Assembly: GCA_009760855.2 (NCBI GenBank)
Contig: WPIO01000036.1
Coordinates: forward strand, 3,293,001-3,357,000
Direction of reading: 5' to 3'
DNA length: 64,000 nucleotides
From: Cristatella mucedo
Lineage: Eukaryota > Bryozoa > Phylactolaemata > Cristatellidae
Shown: piece after piece, positions 11,869-21,600 of the stretch
Layout: the number at the start of each line of letters is the position of its first letter
Numbering within the stretch: position 1 is the stretch's first letter
The notes under the pieces: model-generated
What the model was told of the DNA's origin: nothing
Seen by the model: the letters and a program-made list of their open reading frames with translations, nothing else
Database searches by the model: none
Program-made: the position numbers and the translations under genes

Positions 11869-13769
11869 ACGCCCCTTTCATATATTTAATGCAGCCCATA
11901 TGCTGCTTTGTCTTGCTAAGTCCCGGTTCCATGTGAAATAGCTCGCTGGTGACACACGATCCAAAAATTCCTACATCGCCGAGAAAGTCAATCTCGAATT
12001 CCCTCATCGGTAACATCGCTCTCTTGCGTGCTCTATTTTTTCCAGAAAGAAACTGCGCTAGGTAGAAGCAGAATAGAAACAGGTAGAAGTCCATGTAGTA
12101 GCAGGGGAGCGTCACATAACGAATGCTATTGTCTAAGTTACCATCGCGAAGATGCGAACGCCGACTTTTTTGGTCACGAACATCCATCCCCGTGACGACT
12201 CTTTTTCGCGACCTGGCCTAAATCAAGATAGTATTGATTATACATGCTCCAGCGATTTTTGCTGTTGAAAACTTGATAGTAAGTACGCCGCTAACACCTG
12301 GATACTGATTCTCGTGCAGAGTAAAGTGTAAAGTGACGGAATACATGTCATGCTCTCTACCGTGCTCAACAAATGACCTGTAAACATCATTGCTATAGCT
12401 AAAGCCTGCGCAATGCTGCTTTGAGGTTTACTTTTCTTGGTATTGAATACCCTTATCCAGTTCTTTTTGAACGGTGGTTCACTTTCCTTATGAATTCGGG
12501 CTGAAACCCGATGGATTCGCCTGTTTCCGGCTTGTCGCCTCCCTCCGAAGGAGCAGCTATAGCCAATTCTTGGTTTGAGTTCATCACATGGGGAAACTGC
12601 AGAGTAACCGCATAGATAAAAACGGAAAATCTTCAGACGCTAAAATTCTGTGGTTAAACACATTTAGCCGTGTGTTAAAAATATCAGGGATCTTGTTGTC
12701 TTATGGCCGCGACAGCGGTCTGAATGAACCAAATGTGACCGTAATGAACTAAATGTGACTGGACAGTGAACCAGAGAGAGTCTGACGCATGCAGAGTCTC
12801 GCGGATTTGCAGACTTCGACGAGGTATTAGGTAGGCTAGGTATTAGGTATTAGGTATTAGAATCTAAGTATTAGGTAGCTGGATTCTTGCAGCTTTCATT
12901 GACCGCAAAAAAGTGTCCGAAACGGAGTTCGCTCTCACCGTGGTGGGTGAAGATCTTTCCGACAGCAAAGCGACCGCTTCGAGCTCCCTGGCCTCGATTA
13001 AAAATTGGATCGCAATGTTCACAAAGAGTTATAATTAAAGTTTACAAAGAATCAAAAGATATTAAAAAAAATTAGAATTTTTTCTTTCTCTTAAAAAGAT
13101 TTCGCTACATTAAGGAAGAGCTGTAAGATGACTCGTGCAGGTAGTGCGGGCTCGCTAGCTAAGTCAGCTTACACTCACGCCCGCCTTTCGAAACAGATTT
13201 GAGTTTTCCGCGATTTTTCATTGCTACAGAGTAGTCTCATCTATATACAGCTAGCCAGTGTGCGTTAAATTATAATCACGCTTACTCCACCGGGAGGCGC
13301 TCCGCATAATCCCAGAGAGCGAGCAATAACGATACGGATAGTAAATGAATAAAATAATAAACGGATTATGTCTCGCAGACCCATTTCAGCGAACGCTTAC
13401 GGACCCATATCTGCGACGTGTCCCGAGAGCGAGCAGCTGAATGACGTTACAGAGTACACATTACCAACCAGCGCGATACTCCGGTTAGCTTCGCGTCTAC
13501 TTAGCCCGCTGCTAAAACCCTCGGCCGGCCTTCGCGGTTTCGAGCCGTGCCGCAAGCAATCCTTCATTGGATGCTGTCCGAGAATCTGTTACGCCACTAC
13601 GCAATTCCGCCGTTTAATGGGAATAGCTCAACCCCTGTTCTTACTCGTAGTGCCATTATATCAGCCAAGACGAAGCTGAGATATTTAAAGGATTTTTCTA
13701 CGCGAAATCGTAGTCGAGCGAAGCATAGCCAGCGAGGGCAGGAGGCCGCCATCGGGACAATGTTACAAA
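11869..13769. other. Unassigned
   Basis: No recognisable gene. Holds a short GGTATTA tandem array (12822-12878). Open frames such as 13368-13679 have no known domain. Confidence 0.35.
12822..12878. repeat. Short tandem repeat, GGTATTA-like unit
   Basis: Several 7-bp ggtatta units, some interrupted (ggtaggcta, gaatcta). Confidence 0.8.
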
Positions 13770-13895
13770 AATGATAAAAATATAATTCATTTGTGTGACG
13801 CCCCAAGATAACTTAATCTCTATTAAGGCGCTTCACATATGCCTCGGGGCTCGAGCCCAAGACCTCAGCCAGACCTTGGTCCGGGTCCGCCAGTT
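13770..13895 (-). mobile_element. SINE A
   Basis: LINE-like tail (cgccccaagataacttaatc, reversed) then the B-box-like ggggctcgagccca and ccttggtccgggtccgcc. The A-box end is truncated. Confidence 0.7.
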
Positions 13896-14726
13896 TTCAA
13901 ATAAATCCCTAGCTCCAAGTGGCGCTTCTAGAGCCGGAAAACGCTAGACGGGAGCACGGTGAGCTGGCTCTATTATTGTGTCCGACTGGCTCACTGTTCG
14001 TATGTAACTGCACTTCCGTCGCAGTTTCTCAGCACGAGAAGTTCTCAGGCACGAGAAGGTCGCCCGGCCGCCGCGGCATAAGTTAGCGTACGAAAGCGAC
14101 CTTCACATTCTTTGCTCCGACCTTAGCGAGGGAAGTCCTTTAAAGTCTGAAATGCGGAAGCGAAGTTAGAACCGTTCAACCGGCGTCGTGGTATAACTTC
14201 TGCGAGATAAGGCTAGATTATTTAATGAACGGGAGCGTCTGGGCCGATCCTACGCGACCCGGAAGAGAGGCTAACAGCGAGCGCACGTATGCTTCCGTCA
14301 CCTGAGTTTCCTGGGCCGTGAGTATGAGGCCCGTCTTTTCGGCGAATCCTTTGGCGACGGCTGTCGGACAGCGAATTGGTGAGAGCGCTGGATGCTGACG
14401 GCTGAGCGCAGCAAGTGCTTTAGTTTGGTTTACTATATTCTCGTTCTGGGTTTCTTTGGAAGTCAGCGAACACCAACTGGTCCGCGGCTGCCCGCTATGC
14501 TAGGCACAGTAGGTGCTGTCGTCATGTGGCTCAGCTTATCCTGAGAGCGCTGCCTCGCCGCTTCTAGCATATTTACTCACGCTATATTTGCTAAAATAAT
14601 TTCTTCGTAGGCCGTTTGGTCTATCTGTGGGCCCCCAGTACTAACTACACACGCCGCAGCTCACACAGCATCGGTCGGCCAGCGCTGCTGCGCTGCTCGT
14701 CGCCGCCGCTGCGCTGACGTAAACGC
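13896..14726. other. Unassigned GC-richer stretch
   Basis: CpG-containing, with no coding domain or repeat recognised. A candidate place to look for the missing TOM1 first exon, but without positive evidence. Confidence 0.3.
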
Positions 14727-14800
14727 AATAAGAATAATGATACTAGTTCATTTCAAGGTACCCGAATAGAGTTAAATATCATTCTAGGCACTCCATGCCT
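14727..14800 (-). mobile_element. Family A LINE tail, decayed
   Basis: aataagaataatgatac followed by a reversed hairpin remnant (atagagttaaatatcattctaggcactcc, in two halves). Confidence 0.5.
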
Positions 14801-15341
14801 GGATGAAGCTCTCCCTTGCAGAACTTCGCCGCACTCAGCCTTCGCACTCAGCGCCTCCTCGGCGCCTCTTGCGACTACACTGCTCCACTTTGCTTGTTTA
14901 TTTTTTATTTGCGCTTAATCTTCTAGAAAATTAGCTGAAGGATCGAGAAAGCAGCTTTCATTTTTTTCATTGCTTAGCTAGGCGTCTGTAAATTATACGC
15001 CGGCGTGTTAATTTTTTAGTCTAAAGCCATCGTGCATCACAGGCTGTGCATCTTGAGTGCTGTTACAAACGAGGCTTGTGCGGCTTCCGGGAAGAAACTA
15101 AGTCGCAACCGTAGCGCTCGTAGCGGCTATTAGTCTTAGCTGACGCACGGTAATAGTACTGGTGACGCTTGAACCTGGTAACACGGCTAGCGACTTGTAG
15201 GTGCAGCACCACCAATGCACGTAGGTATGCCTACCGGAAGTAGCAGGAACGCACGGCTAGCGACGAAGAGCGCCCATACTTTAATATAACAAGTCCGCAT
15301 CCATAACCTTTACAAGTTAATTTGACAGCAGAGTAGGAGGG
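14801..15341. other. Unassigned
   Basis: No gene recognised. 'cacggctagcgac' occurs twice (about 15182 and 15252), and the ttaatataacaagtccg patch is shared with about 1300. Confidence 0.3.
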
Positions 15342-16201
15342 TTAAGCCTGGTTTATACGGCTTGTAGGCTTGCTTCCTACATGCATCCTACCTACTTAGG
15401 TCCTACCTCGGTCTTCCTTTTTGTAGGAAGTTTACATACAGCCTTCGTACAAGTCTGTCTTCCTACTTGCTCAGCCCTCTGGTGTTCATGGGAAAATCGC
15501 CTTTGTTAGGGAGGTAGGAAATGGCCGTTCTCAATGCACATCTCGGTGAATTTTAACCTACCACGTCTGCTTTCATAGCCTGCTGTAATGTAATGTAACG
15601 TATCTCCATCTGTAACTCCACAAAGTCATAAAGACCATGTGGGTGTTACGAAGGAGAGTTTTGTATAGCGCACTCACAGCCTAAGCGGCTTTCGGTACGC
15701 ATTCGGTAGCCAACAGACTTCGTCTCTTAGCAACAAAGAGAGACAGTGGGAAGCATAGCAGAGTCAGGAGAGCAGTCGAGGTAGTGAGTAGCATGGAAGT
15801 AGCAGTTCAGGACCACTGAAAAGGATGTGCCGTAGCCGGCAGTAGGAGAGTAGTTGTCGTTGCGTACTGCCTCCTTATCCGGCCGATTCCTTGCCTGCCT
15901 CCTTATTATTCGCTCGTAGATTCCCATTAACAGTTGGACTCTCGTTGAATGCTTCGATGATTTATCCAGTCGAGTCGTCCACTATGCTCTGCAAAGCAAT
16001 GATGGAGGCATGGCCTCGACGTGATTGGTCGTTTGCAAAGTCTTGCCTGAGTCTCGGCCAAGAAATAGAACCCCGTTTGGCTGCCGAGTCTTCGTTGAGT
16101 CTTACCCAAGTCTTGGACCACCCCCAGTGTTGGTAGCGTATACACCGACGGCTCAAGTAGCTACGAGGCCTAGTAGGACTCACCGTGTAAATCTGGCTTA
16201 A
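15342..16201. mobile_element. Candidate non-autonomous DNA transposon with terminal inverted repeats, TTAA-flanked
   Basis: The left end reads TTAAGCCTGGTTTATACGG. The reverse complement of the right end reads TTAAGCCAGATTTACACGG. They match at 16 of 19 positions. TTAA at both ends could be the target duplication, as in piggyBac-type elements, or part of the repeat. No transposase frame is present. Subterminal sequence is rich in gtcttc and cctac motifs. A family B LINE fragment (15583-15867) sits inside. The class is uncertain. Confidence 0.55.
15583..15867 (-). mobile_element. Family B LINE, 3' fragment
   Basis: Tail of TAATG repeats (reverse of ACATT) at 15583-15598, then sequence closely matching 24300-24577 reversed: gtcataaagaccatgtgggt, gcggctttcggtacgcattc and agcatggaagtagcagttca. 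Confidence 0.85.
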
Positions 16202-16507
16202 AAGGCGTTCAACGCCGACCATGACTGTACCAACGGCTACGTGGCCTAGAGCTCAAATCAGCTCAAATGCCAATGCCAACTCTGGAAGCACAGCTGACTA
16301 CCTATTGCTAGAGGTCTGCTTATGTCCATCCTCATAGATTATCTCGTAATCGCTTCCTAGCCATTATAATTTAGGAATCTTGAATGATGAATATCAGTCA
16401 TAATACGGCTGATTTAGCCCTCTGCTGCTTGATTCAATGCATCTAGTCTCATTGGAAGTGGTCAGAAGGTTAACCAAAAAGTTTTCTTCGAGGAAAGAAA
16501 CTGTTAT
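16202..16507. other. Unassigned
   Basis: No recognisable feature. Confidence 0.3.
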
Positions 16508-16665
16508 GAATAAAATAAATAGAAAATTCATTTATATAGTGCCCCAAGAGAACTTAATCTCTATTCAGGCACTTCACATATGCCTTGGGGCTCGAGCCCA
16601 CGACCTCAGTCAGACCTTGGTCGGGGCGAGCACCTTAACCGCTAGACCAAACCAGCCCTGCTTAA
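16508..16665 (-). mobile_element. SINE A, best copy
   Basis: Minus strand reads ...GGTTTGGTCTAGCGGTTAAG (A box), GGTGCTCGCCCC, GAGGTCGTGGGCTCGAGCCC (B-box region), then a tail, tgaagtgcctgaatagagat taagttctcttggggcacta, matching the family A LINE hairpin. It is tRNA-derived with a borrowed LINE tail. Confidence 0.88.
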
Positions 16666-16789
16666 GTCACGGAACTAGCCCAGCCGCGATATATGAATGA
16701 GATACCAGCATTATTACGCAGTTGTAGCTTGCTACTGGAGCCTGTTTCAAGGACCATTAGGTAGGCCTAAGTAAGTCTGGTCTCTGCCA

Positions 16790-16968
16790 CCCTTAACCAC
16801 ACTTGCATGCTGACCCTGTGCATGTCACCCTAACCATGTTATTCTTTTTGCTTATCAAGCATGCTATCACTCACCATTCGATCGCGTTTCCTTTTCGGCA
16901 AATGTAAAGTGCTTAGAAAGAGATTGAGTTCTCTGAGGGCACTTAAACAAGTGCATTGTTATTATTGC
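16790..16968 (+). mobile_element. Family A LINE 3' end
   Basis: ccacacttgcatgctgaccc, ccattcgatcgcgtttcctt, hairpin gtgcttagaaagagattgag and a short ATT tail. Confidence 0.85.
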
Positions 16969-17041
16969 CACAGTATAGATGGAGTAAATGGAGATAAAGT
17001 TCTGATGACAATGGTAGAAAGTCTCGGGGACAGATTTAGCT

Positions 17042-17312
17042 GTAATAATTATAATAATAAATTGGTGTAGTACCCTCAGAGAACCTAATCTCTTTTTAGG
17101 CACTTTGCATATGCTGTAAAGGAAGCATGATCAAATGGTTAGTGGTTATATCCACATGTCGACCAGCATAATATGGTTAGAGGTAACATACACTGTGGCA
17201 GCATGTAATATGGTTAGTGGTAGCATGCACAGTGTCAGCACATATAAGCGCACAAAGAGCAAATCACAAGAACCCAACAAATACTGTGAGAAATAGGTTT
17301 TTTAGCTTCTTT
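17042..17312 (-). mobile_element. Family A LINE 3' end
   Basis: Inverted relative to the copy 75 bp to its left. Tail at 17042-17060, reversed hairpin (ccctcagagaacctaatctc), then catgcacagtgtcagcacat and the FKK-coding edge. Confidence 0.85.
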
Positions 17313-17317
17313 AAAAG

Positions 17318-17415
17318 TATGATGTATTTATGTAGCACCTTAAGAGGACTGAATCTCTATCCGGGCACTTCACATATGCCACAGGGCTCGAGCCCACGAG
17401 TTCGTTTGTAAAGGT
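17318..17415 (-). mobile_element. SINE A, truncated
   Basis: LINE-type tail (gcaccttaagaggactgaat) and B-box stretch (agggctcgagcccacgag). The A box is missing. Confidence 0.7.
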
Positions 17416-18481
17416 GAGTACTCTGACCTCGGTCGTTAGTAAAGGCAAGCATTTTCACGAACGAGGACATTTGTGGTTGATAGCTACTCACTGTGGCACT
17501 GGTCGAGAGCCCAGCAGCACATTCATGATGATTCACTGTAGTACCCGGTCGATATTTTAAGTAGGCACAACAGATGCTGTGCACTTGAGATGATGTGCAC
17601 TCGAAGTTGAAAGCGTGTGCAAAATGAGTACCATCTTCATTTATTGCCAGTTCTTTCTGACTAGCTTCTGGCTAGCTTCTTCTAGCGTCTGACTAACCTT
17701 TATTGTAGAATATACTTCATATAATGCTGGCTGCTGAGCATGAATGCATTGAGCATAAATAGGGGTTATGTACGAGTTATTTCATCAATCGGTTCCAATA
17801 CTATCGTCTTCACCCACCCATAAAGCTCCATGCCCTGCTCCTATATGGCAATTTCTTGTTATGCCTCCGGTTTCAATGGCTGTCTGCTGTCGTTTTGGTT
17901 GCATTCACCCGTTGGTCTGTTATCAATTTTTTGGCAAAAAAATGGCGACTGGCTCCAGTCGAGTTCGGACTAGCATTTGGATTCGACCCCTCTCATTCCG
18001 ATACGAGGTGAAGAAAAATGAGTGCTTCCACAAGTGCTTCCCAAATGCCGTCAAGCTGGCTTTTTTTTGGCTCGGCAAACGTCATCTTTTAAGGGCTCCA
18101 GACTATCCAGCCAGCTTTCATTCTGAGGTGCTCGTGTTCGGGGCAAGTAGATCAGAACCGACGTGTTATGATCACCCTGTCCTCAGGTTGCCAAGAAGCT
18201 GCTCACAATAGCTCACCCGCTTGGTGAGTATGCATTCGAAAAGTGATAATCAAATTGGCATGTGATTTCACACTTGCATGTGATTTCTAAACTATTGCAC
18301 ACTGGCATGTGATATCACTGGCACACTGGCATGTGATTTCTAAACTATTAGCATCATAGGGAGCTATATCTAATGAATCATTTTCTGCTACTCCGAGATA
18401 GAGCAGAAGCTCTTTATTTTTTAGCAGTTGTTTTGCACATGGTTTCTTTTGCATTCGATAAGGGACTTCTCGGTTTCACAG
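17416..18481. other. Unassigned sequence before the first recognised TOM1 exon
   Basis: The 147-residue frame 17768-18211 has no known domain. Short repeats of ggcatgtgat occur at 18258-18345. Confidence 0.35.
18258..18345. repeat. Short local tandem repeat
   Basis: Four or so units of tkgcatgtgatwtc with intervening 'taaactatt', just upstream of the first VHS exon. Confidence 0.75.
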
Positions 18482-18602
18482 ACTTGCCCAATCCCTTCTC
18501 TCTCATACCTTTCATAGATCAGGCTACCGACTCGTCATTGACAACTGAAAATTGGGCATGGAATATTGAAATATGTGACATGATCAATGAAAGCGAAGAT
18601 GG
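18482..18602 (+). CDS. TOM1: TOM1 exon: start of VHS domain
   Basis: The acceptor is the ...tttcacag ending at 18481 and the donor is gtaagt at 18603. With one base from a preceding exon it reads [20 protein letters not shown] and on to [19 protein letters not shown]. This matches the conserved N-terminal VHS block of TOM1 proteins (NPFSxPVGxxIExATDxSLxxExWxxNMEICDxIN). It ends in phase 2. The open frame continues upstream without a stop to ATGs at 18439 and 18373, so translation could start inside this exon instead of using an upstream one. The match begins right after the acceptor, which slightly favours splicing. Confidence 0.93.
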
Positions 18603-21600
18603 GTAAGTTGTTCCTGTTTTGCCTGCTCACACATTCAGCTGTTATCAATTGTATGCTATATAACAAAGGCGTTGGTAGCCCTTCCTAGCTTTACCTAGTT
18701 TGGTGACGATCGAGTGATCAGGCAGGCTGCATGTGAAAGGAATATTTTGCAAGAGCCATGACCCAAGCCCATTTTTAGTCTTACCGGGGATTACAGGTTT
18801 TGGCTAATTTAATCAAGTGCCTAGCCGAAACGGATAGACCCTGATCTTACATGGAGTCAACTAACCATAAGGAAGGCAGAGATGTGCCACACCACCTTCG
18901 GGAGAGGGGTCTTAAAGGGTGCTGTTACCCTCCATACCCTGCTTTAGGCTACACATTGCTGCTTTTAATAGTAAATAGTGTAGATTTGTTGGATTTATGT
19001 CCTGGGCCAATGTCGATTCTCACCAAAACCAGGAAGCAGCTGTATCATGTCTATATTGTAGTTACTAGCATTGTGCTCCTGTCAAATTGGGCCTAGAAAC
19101 AGATTGGCCCTCTTGCTCTGAAGGTCATCTTGTATTTCCGGAGGCTGCCCTGATTGCAAGTGCTGGCTATCGAGGCACCTCGAGGCTGCTTGTGCAGTGG
19201 TTTTGTAATAGGGCAGATACCTAGAAGTACTTACCTTTGGAGTCGCTGTGCTAGCTGGTAGGGATGTAAAATATTTCTTGCCTGCAAAAAACTTATTTGC
19301 TCACGTACATTCAGACTTTCCTAACACGTCACTATGCTACAATAAATATGTCAGGCAGCACTGTTGTTCGGCAGTGTCGCTGACCTTAAATTGACAGGCT
19401 CCGTCTCGGCCTGCTCCCGTGAAGCAGTGATGTGAGCATGGACGGTATGTAAGCTGAACCTGATCTCCATGTGTGCTGTATGCACAAGGGTACTGAGATT
19501 CTTATTAGTGACTTAAAAGTGTGCAGGATGATGAAATAATAGCCTTTTGTAGTTGCTTTTATTAGCCAGTCTGTGACCTGAAGCTTCAACTTATTCAGCT
19601 GTACAAAGCAAATATGCCAAACAAGAATTAGGCAGTAGTAAGAAATCTTGGGGGTGCCTTTTCATAAGTTGGCTGCACTGTTAATGCTACTACAACTATT
19701 ACAACTACTAGGATATTTGTAACGTACCCCAAGAGAAATGGCTTTCTTTATAGGCACTTTACCTGTGTTATAATGGAAGCATGACAATTGGTTAGTATTA
19801 ACATGCACAGTGTCATCATGCATAAGCGCACGAAGGACAATTCACAAGTACGAAGTAAATGCTATGATTACCATGTGGATTTTTAGCTTCTTTTTAGATG
19901 TCAAGTCAGAAGATGTGACTTCTGTCGGGATTAAGTTCCAGGCTTTATGAGTGAGCCAACTAAAGGCATGATCTTCAAAGGATTTGAAGTTGGTAGTTAA
20001 GCACAGCTAAATGACTTGAGTCAGTCGACAGGGTACGTAGTAAGGTGGGGAAGTAGTTCTAATAGGTAGGCTGGAGTCAGAGAATGAGGGACCTAAAAGT
20101 GAGTGACCAAACCTTGAAATGTGGCAACTGTGACGTTCACGACAGACAAGTCTAGCTGGAGAGCTTTGTACCATGTGTAAGCGCCTTATGTCACAAGCTG
20201 ATAGATCTACGAGTAGGGAGTTACAGAAGTCTAGTCAGGATGTCACGAGTGCATAGACCTTTTTGGCTGTGGTGTCCTTATACAGGAAAGCCCAGTTTTT
20301 GCAGTGCTAGGTAGCTGAAAGTAGGCCGACTTAACTGTGGAGCTGATGTGGTTGTTTATTGAAAGGTCACTTTGGTCACTCAGATTTTGAGCAGATGCTG
20401 CCGGAGATATGCTGGCCGAGCCCATTTAGAGGGATATGTTTCCCAATTTCTATGTAAAACTGAGTTTGCAAAACAAGCAGAGAGACTCCGCCTCAGTCTA
20501 CATTCCTGATAAGGAATTATTCACTTGTAGCAGTCCTGACTCTGTGGAATGATTAGCTCTTAAACCTGACTGGAACTTTTAATTCTTTTTAGTTTTAGCA
20601 TGAGAATTTAGCTTGTCTGCCACTACTCGTTCCAGTGCCTTTGATAGGAACAGTAGCAGGGAGATTGGGCAGAAGTTGTTTCACATCTTCTGATCTAGCG
20701 TTGCCTTCTTTATGAATGGCCTAACGACAGCCTTTTTGAAAGATGCAAGGACAAGGCCTGAGTCTAAGGGCACATATATTTTGTTAGTTCAGCAGGGCAG
20801 CAGCTAATCGATTCATCTCAGAAGGAGAAAACTGGTATATGGTCTAGAGGGCCAGTAGTCGTCTGAGACTGGGAGATGATGTTAGAGAGGAAGTCACATG
20901 TGGCAGCCTTGAAGGGAGACGTTTTGGTACTGCAGGAATTATTGGAAAGCAGTCCCGTGGGAGTGCTTCTAAGGGAGTCCGGTGGGGAACATTACCTTTG
21001 GAATAGATCGATCGCGCTTTCTTTGCAGCAGATGTAAAGTGCCTAGAAAGAGATCGAGTTCTCTGAGGGCCCCCATATCAAATGTGTTATTATTATTATA
21101 GAATATTTGTTGTTATCTATCATGCTGACAAAGAAGCAAGAGAAGCGATCTGATAGATCACCATTAGTGTATTGTGCTTAGTAGCAAGGTAGCATCGCTA
21201 GAGTAGCATGCTACCCGGCCATGCCTTGGCTCCGGCTACCTTGGTCACGAGCATCCAGCATGCTTTCCCCTCCACTTATCGATTAGTCATGCCATATTTG
21301 CCAGCATATCAGAACTACTCATTGGTTTGGCCCTGCCCAAAAGAGACTGCTTCAGTGATAAGACTACTAGCACCTGCTTATTGAAAATAGTTGTGCTTCT
21401 TCGATTCGTGTTCCTTATATGGGCTGTCAATTGCTTAGCTTACATTCCTTTTTTCCATAGCAGAGTATCAACATTGATATAAGAACTGAATTGCATTGAT
21501 AATGTTATTGCTCTGTCTTACCTAATCACCAGTGTGCCTTTATTGCCTTTCCAGGGGCTGTGGCTTGTTATACTGGGCTATGAGATGCTAAAACTTCAAC

